Assembly: GCA_000149265.1 (NCBI GenBank) | Contig: CH000023.1 | Span: 370,789 to 434,788, forward strand | Length of the DNA stretch: 64,000 nt | From: Ciona savignyi | Taxonomy: Eukaryota; Chordata; Ascidiacea; Phlebobranchia; Cionidae | Reading direction: 5' to 3' | Shown here: positions 12,601 through 23,721 of the stretch, piece by piece | Layout: each line of letters starts with the position of its first letter | Position numbering within the stretch: the stretch's first letter is position 1 | Position numbers and translations under genes: made by a program | Notes under the pieces: generated by a model | Seen by the model: only the letters and a program-made list of their open reading frames with translations | Told to the model about the DNA's origin: nothing | Databases searched by the model: none

Positions 12601-13908
12601 ACATTATCAAACTTTGAACATAAGATATCGAAAGATTATTTGGGACACTAAAAAATAAGATTCTAACAAAATCTAATTAACCAAAACGTTTTGCATAATT
12701 TACTCGATCGTTTCTACTTTATAGGCATTTCAGAATCCTTGTTGGTGGAAAGAATATATATTGGATGACCATTGAAATACGAAAAAATGTCTTTTTAAAT
12801 TAAACCAACCATAGCTTTAGAGACTACAATAGATATATTCAAAATGTAGACGAATGGTTAAATATGTATAAATATTTCTTTATATAAAACGCTTTTAGTT
12901 GTGAGCAGCCTACTATCCTCGTTGCCTCTTTCTATCACGCGAAAATGCTATTTTATCAGGTCTTTGCCCTTTCAATAAATAGTTAGCCATGGAGGTATTT
13001 AAATTGTTTTATATGCTGTTATGTAAACTGTCTGTCACAGACACCGGGCTACCACCGACAGAGCATTACAGCGTCCTCTATTTTTACTACCAACCACAAA
13101 TCCTGTACGGCAACAACTTTCTGCTCTATATCTTTCGATTTATTTAATATCTCATCATTTTCTGAATAGCAATCTAATTATTCAAACGGAATAACTTTAA
13201 AAACTCGCTAATCCGAATACAGTGCCATATTGATTAAAATTAAGCATATCATGTGTATTTTTTCTCGCCCTTTCGACTATTTTTTCAACCCTTTCGCGAT
13301 CCAGCGGGGTAGTGCGTAATATTAAACACCGAGAAACACACACCGCACTTACATTCCATTCGTAAGCTCCCACTGCGATGCCACCGGCAGCTCCACTACC
13401 TGCCAACCCCACAAAACTACCGCTGCCAATGTTACTGCTAAAAATCGATGCCCCGATAGGAAACCAAGTGATATCTCTGCCAGCTAAAAAGAATCCGTTT
13501 ACGTTGCTCCGGTCCGTTTTGAACATCGCCTGGAAAATACAGATTAGTCTGTCCCGCATTCCAATCCTAATATGTAGCTAATGATGATGTGCTGTGAGGA
13601 CCATTGTATTTTGCTGTCCCCCCGTTCTCTTCATATGAAAGCACATAAAAAACATACTAATGCCTTATTTGGGGAGCAAATTAACTAAATAAAAAATATA
13701 TATTTCAACGGTTGATTAAAACGGTGCCAGCTTCATTTATCTGTTCAATATGTGCTTGGAAAAGTACACTTACCCATAATCCGACCGCTATTATAAATAC
13801 AAAGTAAACTCCAATGACTGCATAGTCTGCAGCCTCTAGCACAGATGGCGAAGGCAAGAAAGTACCATTCGAAGTTGATCCAATTCCAGGATTTACTGTC
13901 GTATCCAT
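6645..13908 (-). CDS. SLC5-family Na+/solute symporter, SGLT-like (gene 1, complete)
   Basis: Fourteen exons: 13774-13908, 13353-13529, 12383-12547, 11095-11281, 10691-10896, 9914-10049, 9575-9691, 9369-9510, 8893-9061, 8519-8638, 8146-8241, 7899-7970, 7624-7678 and 6645-6868. Phases match throughout and give 666 aa; human SGLT1 is 664. The plasma-membrane fold has 14 helices, with the last one at the C-terminus ([20 protein letters not shown]). Family motifs: [29 protein letters not shown], [17 protein letters not shown], [20 protein letters not shown] and [13 protein letters not shown]. Compared with SGLT1 sugar-site residues, His83 is Ser ([13 protein letters not shown]) and Trp291 is Phe (TWYFCTDQ), while Glu102 (EWN), Lys321 and Gln457 are kept. 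Substrate is therefore unsure: glucose, myo-inositol or another solute. Donors of exons 7, 8 and 12 (GTTTGG, GTTATT, GTTCAT) are weak. A paralogue lies at 58.9-63.9 kb. Confidence 0.9.
11694..11972 (+). repeat. tRNA-like SINE, family 1, in SLC5 intron 3
   Basis: Contains the family body (GCTAGCTAGTCGATTGTGTCC, one base off the common form), a CACGGGGATAAACATG segment and a TATCC tail. It is diverged at the 5' end. A second copy in the same orientation follows about 90 bp later. Confidence 0.7.
12063..12330 (+). repeat. tRNA-like SINE, family 1, second copy in SLC5 intron 3
   Basis: Starts TCCGGCCCGTTAGTCTGGTGG, giving a box A match (TRGYNNANNNG), and ends GGGATAAACATGAATATCC. The tRNA-like head has lost about 15 bp relative to the copies at 43236 and 56617. 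Confidence 0.75.
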
Positions 13909-15685
13909 GATCTTTTCATATGTGTGTAATTATGCAAGAATATTTGTTTCTACTGCGAGTTACTACGGTAGGTTGATTTGATATTAAAACATTTCCAGCA
14001 CGAATTACAGTGAATTTAACTCGAACGTTTTATGAACAGAACAACATTTAAAACGGACATAGCAATTAGCCTATCCAAAACTAACGGCAAGGATGGATCT
14101 ACCTTGCCTGCCAGCGGACATGTGTTTTGTTTCATTACAAAAATCGTACTGACTCGCGGGTCAACTATTGTGAAATAAACCTTGTTCCTCAGCCGTCGAT
14201 TAAACTTGTGTATGAATCCAAGCTTAGAAGTGTTACACGCCTGTCTGTCCTGGTTGTGTGATTTTTATTCTGGCAGGTGGGAAATTCATATAAAACGATT
14301 TATACATCGGCAGATAACACCGTCAAGTTACCAGTACGGACGTCAAATGTCCAATTCGTTGGTGATTTCTGCGATTTTTTTTAAACCAAGTGTGACACTG
14401 GCGAACCCCACTGAGTTTTTTGTTAATAGCAACTGAGAAGTAAATTGCTCTAGTCTAGGCTACCTGTTCCTAAAGCGCTCAATTCTGATCATCTAATAAA
14501 ATAGTATATTAATTGAACTTCTGCCCTATGTCGATCTCTCTGTATTTTCGGTATGATCAAGCATGTGAAATACCTACCAACGCTGGCAAGAAGCTAATAT
14601 TGACTCATTGCGTATCTGCATGGATAGGTTAATATTTGACAGATAAGGTCGCACAAGTCTATTTAACTTTGTGAGTTGGAATTTACACTACAAAAGGCTT
14701 GCATAAATTCACGTATATTCGTTTTTTAAACATGGTTAAAGTATTAGACAATGTCCTGAAAGTTTGAGACTAGATCTTACAACGAAAAAGTCATGTATAA
14801 ATACAATGCTTTTAATTTTTTTAACTTTAATATATGACCAAAGTAAAGGCTAACTTCCCTATAATGTATAGACTTATAGCACCCTGCCTTTTCCCTATGA
14901 TCTTGGTCGCGTATTGCTTCCTCGTGGCAATCGTCAATGGCTGACACTGATTTCTGAAGATACATGTATCGCACTGCAACTTCTTGACTTTATTCAGCAT
15001 TTATGTACGTTAGTTCATTCTTCTAGTTGTTTTTTTTTGTTCATAAAATCTCGACAATAGATATTAAATATAGGTCACGGGGACAGATCAGGTGTGGACC
15101 GCTATTTTAACTGTGTGAAATGGGTCGCGTTTGTAATAAAAACAGGGGACATTGCACCAACTAAACTTACTGTACTGGATCGTAAACTACGACGCAAATA
15201 GTTTTTCATTATTAAAACACGTTTATATATAGTACACAACTAAAATTGTGTAAGAACGAATAATATACACCGCGATTTACCACAGACTAATGTCAGCTGT
15301 TTTGTCGTGACGCTGAGGTGGAATAGAACAACCCAACCTCCCCCGGGATATCCTTACATCAACAACTCCAACTTATGAGCTATAAGCTTTAAATCATAAA
15401 ACAGTGCAAACAATCCTTCTAATTTAGAAAAGAATGTTTCAAAAATAGGCATATATATATATTATATATATATAACACATTGCAATAACTCCAGTTGCCC
15501 GATGATGTGCGCAATGTAATCTGGTAACTACCCATGTGTTACTGCATCCGTGTAATGATTTCTCCCGCACATAAAAATCTTAATCTCTGTCTAACCCTTT
15601 AGTATTTTCAAACTGATATACACCTAACACACTTTACTTAAAAAAGTTAAAATTTGATTGTTTTTTTATTGTCGACGATTGACTC
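13909..15685. other. 5' flank of SLC5 gene 1, no gene recognised
   Basis: 1.8 kb upstream of the SLC5 start codon. Only short open frames with no recognisable similarity are present. It contains a TA-rich microsatellite at about 15450-15475. It should hold the SLC5 promoter, but no clear TATA box was identified. Confidence 0.5.
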
Positions 15686-16022
15686 TTGCAACGGGAGGGG
15701 GCTCTCCAACGTCCAATTTCCTCACTTCGATCATTGCTAATAAACCTGGGGTGGAATATATTGTCACTTATTGGCGCTACTGATACTCCTTTGCAACATT
15801 GTTTTTATAATATTTTTACGAGTCTATACGTCTCGAACCCATCGCAGATTTCCATCGCAGAGTTTTTTTGTATAAAAATTCATGTGAATCGGTCACATTA
15901 ATCACAAAACACTTTAACATAACATACCTATTTTTCCACGCTTGAATGGCTACAGTCTGACGTATAACAACCACTTAAAAGTTAAAGGGTTGATCCTCTT
16001 TAACTGTGCCGTTGGGCTATAT

Positions 16023-16909
16023 CAGGGGTGGGCAACCTTTCTCGGCTTAGGTGCCAAAATCGGCTAAAATTAATGAAAAAATGCTCCCGCGTGCCAACTA
16101 ACAATTAGTGAGAATATATTTCTGTTTTTGAATGTTTACTTCTACTATAATAGGAGTTGTACTATTTCCTACTATAGTAGGAGTTCTGTACTTTTAAATT
16201 GCACTAATGTGACATCAAATAGCTTCTTGTGATGTCATAAATGCCTATAGCCTGTAAGCTTTTACGACAAATTGTTTGTTAAGTTGATTGGAAGAAAAGT
16301 TGCGTAAAAACCTAATTTTACACAGTTTTGTTTTCAGAAGCGTCGTTTAAATTTTTTGGAAGGTGCTGCTTATCGGTCCCAGAAAATTGTCTAACGCAAT
16401 TTGAACGTAACGATGAGCTTATGTGAAATAACTTACCGGTCTATTTTTTACTTGCCGAAATATGCATTTATGACTTTTACCGATACCGAATGACCTTACC
16501 GGTACATCGTACATCATGTTTAGCCTTATAAATAACACTTTGTATCTCAAATTGCTAACAAAAGTTAATTAGGATGCTAAGGGTAACTGATATTAACTAC
16601 ATCTGGTTGGCTGCACAAACGTACAAATTTCTCTCACGTCCGATTCGTCTGTGGCAGCAGGTTGAGAAATTTGCAAGCGGATTGTTGTACTCTTTGGTGT
16701 TTGTTAAGTAACAATAACACGGTAATAAATAATCAAATCTTCACAACTTAAGGTAATAAACATTTAATGCACGTGGCCAAAGCTCAAATAATACAATCTT
16801 TAAGTTATCATCTTTAAGAGAAGGGAATCTAATTTCCTTGAACTAGCGTGCCAGAAATACGAGCTCGCGTGCCAAGTTGGGCACGCGTGCCAGGGGTTGC
16901 CCATGCCTG
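16023..16909. mobile_element. hAT-like non-autonomous DNA transposon, 887 bp
   Basis: The left end reads CAGGGGTGGGCAACC and the right end, inverted, CAGGCATGGGCAACC: imperfect terminal inverted repeats of the CAGGGGTGGGCAA type common in hAT elements. A perfect 8-bp target duplication GGCTATAT flanks it (16015-16022 and 16910-16917). No transposase frame exists inside. Subterminal GCGTGCCAA-like repeats occur at both ends. Confidence 0.9.
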
Positions 16910-17710
16910 GGCTATATTAAGAAAGATTATAGTTCATTTTATTGTCAAAACGTTGTCAATAAAACAACCGAATAGTTTAATGCTTTTTATTAGTGAACGC
17001 TTCGCTGCGAATTGCGTCGAAATTGCAGCGCGGATATTAGACCGTTAATTTTTCCTTTGCTCTTGCAGCTTGCCAATCGGTTTCTCTCAGTCAGCAAATG
17101 TGACTTTTGTCTTGCTATTTCTTGGTCGACTGTACAAGAAAGACCGGAAACTTATCAGCCATACCAACCGAGGCTCGATGCTCGATTTTTCGCGGAGCCC
17201 ACGCCGTTCTCCCCTCTATTCTATTTCTTCGTTCTGTCATTCCTGCGTATATGACTTGTGTATAGTATCCCATTTCTAGATCGATGCTGTGGTTAATGGA
17301 ATGGTACATCCCATTTGTCCCTGAAATCTATAATATCTTCTCAAATAATTTGCTTCAATAAAAACCATTCGTATTTATGATTGAAGTTTTTTCCCAAACA
17401 ATAATCCATCGTGCTTTAAGCTACAACCTTAAAATTTAATGTAAAATAATTAAATTGCTTGGACAACTTTCACCTTCGACCAGCAAACCCAACATATTTT
17501 GGTCAACGCCACTTAATTGCCACAAGCCACTAAATTAGTATAGAATTAGTCGTTGCAATATCTCCCACAACCAGAAGATGAGCATGATGTGATCTGACAA
17601 TTTTTCATGGTAAAATTACTGTCCCACACTGTGATTGAGAAATCGAATCCTACCGGGTTCTACATCCGGGAATGCCTGCCGATTTCCGACCTCTTCGTTA
17701 TACTTGATGA

Positions 17711-17788
17711 CGTAATCGATCATTGCTGTCGCCGCATTAATCGATCATTGCTGTCGCCGCATTAATCGATCATTGCTGTCGCATTAAT
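17711..17788. repeat. Tandem triplication of a 25-bp piece of decarboxylase exon 2
   Basis: The unit ATCGATCATTGCTGTCGCCGCATTA occurs three times, the third copy slightly shortened. The single unit is present once in exon 2 of the intact copies, where it encodes NAATAMID. The expansion shifts the frame (25 is not a multiple of 3). Confidence 0.9.
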
Positions 17789-18061
17789 CACATAAAAAAA
17801 CTGTAACAAGTCCTACTTAGCAACAGCGTCAAACAGCCAACCGGGCAGTGAGGAAATCAAAACAGTTTATACTACGACTTTCGCTTTAAGTTTACAATGT
17901 AGCTTTCATTTAAGATATTAACATTGCGGGTATAAACGCTGGAGTGATACAGTTGCAGGATTATGGTGTATTGTGTTTGAAAGCTAATATTATTAAAAAG
18001 AAAGCAATAATACTTATCTAACCAACTCAGTCTTGTTGTTTTGAATTGACTTGAGACTTGA

Positions 18062-18070
18062 TATAAGTAG
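18062..18070 (+). promoter_or_regulatory. Putative TATA box of decarboxylase copy A
   Basis: TATAAGTAG lies 58 bp before the proposed ATG. Equivalent sites stand at the same distance in B (26360-26368, TATAAGTAG) and C (35016-35024, TATAAATAG). The flanking ~200 bp is conserved among the three. Confidence 0.55.
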
Positions 18071-18119
18071 TTACAAGACATATAGAATCGCTACGAAGTA
18101 ACCCTGAAAGAATTTAAGC

Positions 18120-21100
18120 ATGGTGAGTATAACATTTAGAAAAGGATAATTGAGTACCGGTCATCGATATGCTTTATAACACTGGTTATTAATTACTTCG
18201 TGATCATAATATGGTTAACACAGCAAAAAAATATCATTTTGGTCAATTTTGATCAGATTTGCTAAATGTTAGTGCGGTAGCCGCCGATGTACCAATAAGA
18301 AAATAGAAATAAAATAGGCTATCTAGGGAAATACCCTAAAAATTATGATTTGTTCATAAATCATGATTGTGAGAGGCTTGACATATCGTTTCGACATCTC
18401 CAACAAAGAGTCGCCAAATCGGATTAAAACTTCAAGAATTGTTAGACAACATGACCCAGATTTTAAACAGAAAGATAAAAAAAATAACTTTTTTGTACCA
18501 AACCCAGGGGAATTCCCCGAATCCATGTAAAACTAAATCGGGCTGTTTTGGGAATTTGGCTTCATTTTATTACTTCGCTTGACAAGAGGCTTTTAAAGCA
18601 TTTGTGGTGAAATGTTTGTTAATATATCACAATTATTTTTTTAACTATACGTGGAAAAGAAGTTTGGTTTGATAACTATGGGAGCCATGCGTTTATGCTT
18701 GCAGAAACAAAACTATGACAGTCCGGTTAAAACTTTCTGGAATGTTGGATAACATGGACCTGACATGCACATATCTGACAATACAATTTATTGTGTAATA
18801 AACATTAATAGAATGATCGAATTGTTACCTCAGGGACTCATGCGTTTATGCTTGCAGAAACAAACTACATACTCGGTGTATAAAATACAAATTGTCGTTA
18901 GGGACCCTGCTCGGATGAAAATATAGCATACAAAATGTTTTACAAATGGTGGTGTTTAAAAGCACGTCAACTTAAACCCACCCGCTTAGTTATTTAATTG
19001 AATGAGCCTTAGTGATCTTTTATTTGAATATCCAGAACAAAGATTTTTACCACCATCCCGAGTTTACCGGGTTCAAAATATGTTTTAACTGATTTTACCT
19101 CAGGAAAAATGGAATGAAGAAAAAATGAATACAAAAGCACCGCGGATGGGGATTGATCCGGAAACCTTCCGCAATGCGGCGACAGCGATGATTGATTACG
19201 TCATCAATTATAACAAAGAGGTCGGAAATCGGCAGGCATTCCCGGATGTAGAACCCGGTAGGATTCGATTTTTCAATCACAGTTTGGGAGAGTAATTTTA
19301 CCATGAAAAATTGTCAGATCACATCGTGCTCATCGTATGGTTGTGGGAGATACTGCAACGACTAATTGTATACTAATTTAGTGGCTTGTGGCATTGATCA
19401 GCATATGTTGGATTGCTGGTCGAATGTGAAAGTTGTCCAAGCAATTTATTTATTTTAAATGGGATGCACTCTTCCATTGACCACAGCATCGATCTACTAA
19501 TCAGATACTATACACAAGTCATATACGCAGGGTTCATGAGAGATTTACTGCCATCGGATGCCCCGAAAGCGGGAGAGTCGTGGGAAGATGTATATAGCGA
19601 CATCGAGCGTGTAGTAATGAAAGGGATGACACATTGGAACGCTTCAGGGTTTTTCGGGTATTTTCCAGCGGCCAGCAGCTTTCCTGGATTGCTCGCTGAC
19701 ATTCTATGCGGAGGGGCAACTTGTGTCGGGTTTACATGGGTGGGTGTTGTTACTGATCCTGTTTGGAACCTTTCCTTCACCAAGTCAGGCCTAAACCTAG
19801 TGGAATAACGTGTTCTACTAAATTTAGGGATCTTTATAAGCATACACAACATACTGCAATAGTTGCGAAAACTCAAAGGTATAAGCATACACAACATAAT
19901 AGTTTCGGAAACTCAAAGGTGGGCGTAATGTGGCAATTGCCATTATTGTAACGCCTCTTTCACATTCACGTGAATAAACAAGGGTATCCTGTCTATCTTA
20001 TTGTCTACACAATTCGAGAGCCCAACAACTGGAGGTCATGCAAGTTATAGTAATAAAAAATACAAACCACCATCCGTTTATACAGCCCATAGTATATATG
20101 GGTGCTCCCCAGTTAAACTTTCTCGTTGTCATATAGCTTAGCTATATAGCGTCGGGTGCCAGTGAGGACGTTACGGTTTGTCATCTTAAGGAATGCAATT
20201 GCATGAGTAAATTATTGTACCGAGTAAATATTAACAATCGTAAAATTATAAACGCACCATGCAAGAGTCAGGCAACTGGATGATTGGACCGTAAACACGG
20301 AGTTCAATTACTGACCCGGCACACCGTTTCTTACACAGGCAGCGTCGCCATCTTGCACGGAGATGGAAACTGTGATGATGGACTGGCTCGCCAAAGCACT
20401 TAATCTTCCTCAATGTTTCATCCACGGTGGACACGGGCCAGGAGGTGGAGTCATCCAAGGTGAGACATGTTGTGTCGTTCAAAATGAACTGACCGTGTCC
20501 GAGCACGATTTATATTGTTACACAACATTTGTCCCGTAATACACTGTAGTAGCCCAAAAACTCTTTTTGGTGTCCCACCTATACGAATAAGCATGATAAT
20601 CGTTTAACGGTTAAACGTTAAACTTTAACCTATCCAGGCACAGCAAGCGAATCGACGCTAATAACGCTCATTGCTGCCAGAAGCAAAGTGATTAGTCGAG
20701 AGCTATCACGTGATCCGAACTTATCAATGTATGACGTCCTGTCAAGAATGGTCGTTTATACATCTAACTGTAGCCATTCAAGCGTGGAGAGAGCAGGTTT
20801 GCTTATTTTTACCTAACAAAGTTTTGACCCCATGACACTTTTTACGCGTTTACCATTTAGCAACACAGCACTCGGTTGTGTGACATAGGAGTTTTAGTTT
20901 CGCCACCAATTCAAAACATTCCACTTCAGGTTTATTAGCAATGATCAAAATAAGAAAATTGGACGCTGGGCGTGAGGGTGTCCTGAGGGGGAAGACACTG
21001 CAAGAGGCAATCGACGAAGACAAGAAAAATAACAAAATCCCAACATTTGTAAGTGAAATGTTTTAATTATGTGCGTCTGTAATATGTGTATTTGTGTGTG

Positions 21101-23721
21101 TGTGTTGCGTTGAGTGCTTAATTGTGTGGTTAAAGTGCGGTGCTATCATTAATTTAGCAAAAAAGTTGCTTGGTTAACGATATGGTGTAAGTCGGTTTGA
21201 AAACTGTAAAATACGTTGGCTAAAAACTTAGCCCAGTGAAAATACATCGCGTTAGACAAAAATTTTAATTAAACGTTTCGCAGGTGTGCGCTACTCTAGG
21301 TACGACTTCATGCTGTTCATACGACAATGTGGACGAAATCGGAAGAATATGTAAGTGCGAAATGATTCTATTACAAATAAATTGTTTTGAAACGTCAAGT
21401 AAGTTTGTGGAATCGAAATTCTAATCGGTTGTGTTCTTCGGTTAGATGGTGGTCTGGGTTGAACAAAAGTTGTTTTAACCAAAAATGATTACTCACTCTA
21501 AACTAATTGGGTCGATTTACCCACCAAAATTTACATTTAAATCATATTGTTACGGTCACGTGTCCATCCTTTTTTGTTTTATTTTACTCTCTTATTTAAG
21601 TTGTACGTCACATCCTGATTTAGTGCGTGTTGCATGGAATCCTTGAGACCTAAGGTCATTTCATTTTATATTAGGAACCAAGTGGTGGTCTAATTGAAAC
21701 CATACTATTGTTAAAAGGTTTTTTTCTGCATAGTGTACGAAAAATTATTATGTATTTTGGCCGGAAATTTCAGGTATGTGTGATTTGATTATATTTTGTT
21801 TCACTGACGTACCTTTTGTTAATCATTTTATTATTTTGTTTTTAGTTACCGCAATACAAGGAAAACTATATTTTGCGCGTATCTGATCATAAAAGGCCAG
21901 GCTCGTGCTTGGGTTAAGTACAGCCGCAAAACATATTCTATCAAAGAGTTAAGTATAGATAGCCTTTAATTACATGAAGTGCAAAGATGGAATAACGTCA
22001 CCATTTTCCCGTTAAAATCATGGTTTAAACCCAACAACCAAGCGATTAAAACCGGCATTAAATTAAGGTATGTTCCTTTCAGGTGAGATAGAGGATATTT
22101 GGCTACATATTGATGCCGCCTATGCAGGGACTGCGCTGATATGCCCTGAATTTCGCCATATAGCTGACGGAATACAGGTGAATATGGCGCCACACGAACG
22201 TTACTTTTAAATAAAAACAACTAATGGTGTAATATAGTGCCGTAAAGCTGAAGATTCAATTCTTAATTCTAAGGTTGAAGTTTTAATTTTTTATAAACTT
22301 GGCCATAAATTAAAGAGATAAAGTGCAAACAAAACAGTCGTTTCCTATTGATATCTTAAGGCTAAAACACTCTTAACCGGCCAAACATTTTCTTTCCAGA
22401 GATCTACTTCATTTAACTTCAACCCACATAAATGGCTGATGGTTAACTTTGACTGCTCAGCGTTATGGTAAGCTTATTTTTAGGGTGTGCTGTAATGGTA
22501 AATGAAAGGTTTGTTCTAGTGATCAGATAATATCGCATAAATTCCATTTTTACACAGGGTACGTGACAGCAGCTACCTCAGCAACTCGGCCAAAGTGAAT
22601 GCGCTTTACTTGGAGCACGAAACGCAACAAACCACCATCGATTACCAGGTGAGCTTTGTAGATATGATAACATACATTAGTTGTCTTATTCTAACCGGGA
22701 ATGAACGTGAAATTCCACTCGTGGGTATAAATTTTCTATACTCTATCTAATTATCTTAATGGATAATTTTTTTATACAATTCTATACATGTATCGGTCGC
22801 GTTAACCATTCGGCTACAGGACCGTGCCACCCGAATGTATTAATACAGTTTTACTACAGCACTGGCAGATACCGCTCGAACGAAGGTACCGGTCGCTGAA
22901 AATCTGGTTCGTTCTTCGCATGGTGGGTATAGATGGCCTTCAATCACACATACGTCGGGGAGTGGCCGAAGCAAAGTATTTCGAAAGTTTAGTTAGAAAG
23001 GACGAAAGATTTGAGATCGTGTTTCCAGTTACCTTGGGACTAGTGTGCTTGAAATTGAAGCGTCCAGGATTAAATCTAGAAGTAAATACTGTGTTATTTT
23101 AAATCTTACTTTGGCATTTTCGCTTGAGATCATGAGGTACTTTAGCTACCATTATACTGAGCTACAAAATTTATATTGCGCAATCTGGTTGTAAGTAGTA
23201 ATTCGTTAAATAAAAGGTCTTGCCTGAATATAGATGCGTTATAATGAAATCATAACCTTTACTGTGGACAGGTGGTGGCTTAAAAAATCAAATTTCTAAA
23301 AGCTCCCCAATTAGTTTAGTTTTACGTTAGTTTATTTTTTGCTTCTTTATTACATTACACAACAATGGCATAATTATTTCAAGTTAAGTTAGCAGGATAA
23401 AACGGAAAAACTACAGTACTTAAAACACGTCTGTAAATAACCATTTTATAGCGAAGACCTTACCGTTAATCCTTACAATAACCAAATTACGGTTAAAAAC
23501 TAAATTAATAAATTACCACTTCCCGTTTTCTACCCAAGGAGGAGAACTCGATCAACAAAGAACTCAACCGAAAAATCCAGGATGATCGGCGAATTCACTT
23601 GGTTCCATCAACTGTTCATGGAATCTATTTCCTTCGGGTTGCAACAGGGTCAGTCAACTGCAGCCGTCAAGCGCTGGATAATTGCTGGGACGTAATCCGC
23701 GAGATGGCGCAACTTGTATAA
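18120..23721 (+). CDS. AADC/HDC-like PLP decarboxylase, copy A (intact)
   Basis: Twelve exons: 18120-18122 (ATG only), 19104-19257, 19531-19739, 20339-20459, 20638-20796, 20930-21048, 21284-21350, 22083-22177, 22400-22467, 22558-22648, 22860-23081 and 23539-23721. All phases agree and give 496 aa; human AADC has 480. This is a group II PLP-dependent decarboxylase, which removes CO2 from aromatic amino acids or histidine to make amines; the family is a cytosolic homodimer. Visible sites, with human AADC numbers: PLP lysine K320 in NPHKW (K303), D288 in HIDAAYAG (D271), H209 in CSHSSVERA (H192) and loop Tyr349 in ALYLEHE (Y332). Pocket changes are Thr82 to Ala99 and Ile101 to Val118; Phe103 is kept (F120). 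Substrate cannot be assigned. The start was chosen because ATG|GTGAGT upstream splices in frame to GAAAAATGG at 19104. Without that exon, translation could start at Met9 (19125). AATAAA lies at 23865-23870. Confidence 0.88.
18310..18535 (-). repeat. Single inverted monomer of the 336-bp satellite in intron 1 of A
   Basis: The reverse complement of the satellite unit found in the B and C introns, including CCCAGGGGAATTCCCC (18505 on) and the AGGGAAATACCCTAAAAAT and ATCATGATTGTGA landmarks. Related single inverted units lie at about 26590-26790 in B and 37478-37670 in C. Confidence 0.75.
19787..20005 (+). repeat. Old family-1 SINE in intron 3 of copy A
   Basis: Diverged SINE 3' part (CCTAGTGGAATAACGTGTTCTACTAAATT, CACAACATACTGCAATAG, AATAAACAAGGGTATCC). 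It lies at the matching place in B (30050-30235), C (38965-39135) and D (48745-48900, inverted with the gene), but not in E. Confidence 0.7.

Larger units (their letters stand above)
15686..17790 (-). pseudogene. Decayed AADC-like decarboxylase remnant (copy 0)
   Basis: Minus-strand pieces match the other decarboxylase copies in order. Exon 2 matches 17650-17790. The junction into exon 3, with its upstream intron, matches 17225-17310. The end of exon 5 (the VERA segment) matches 15926-15985. The first half of exon 6 matches 15690-15735. Exons 1 and 7-12 are missing, exon 3 is mostly replaced by unrelated sequence, exon 5 is truncated, and a hAT-like element sits between exons 5 and 3. Exon 2 carries a 25-bp triplication. 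It cannot encode an enzyme. It lies head to head with copy A. Confidence 0.8.

Noticed and set aside
16848..17279. Overlapping short open frames around 17 kb
   Set aside because: They cover the hAT right end and a decayed decarboxylase exon 3; no coherent product.
19508..19897. 129-codon minus-strand open frame over decarboxylase exon 3 of copy A, with similar ones opposite C and E
   Set aside because: It is the reverse complement of a conserved coding exon and recurs only where that exon recurs; no independent splice or start signals.
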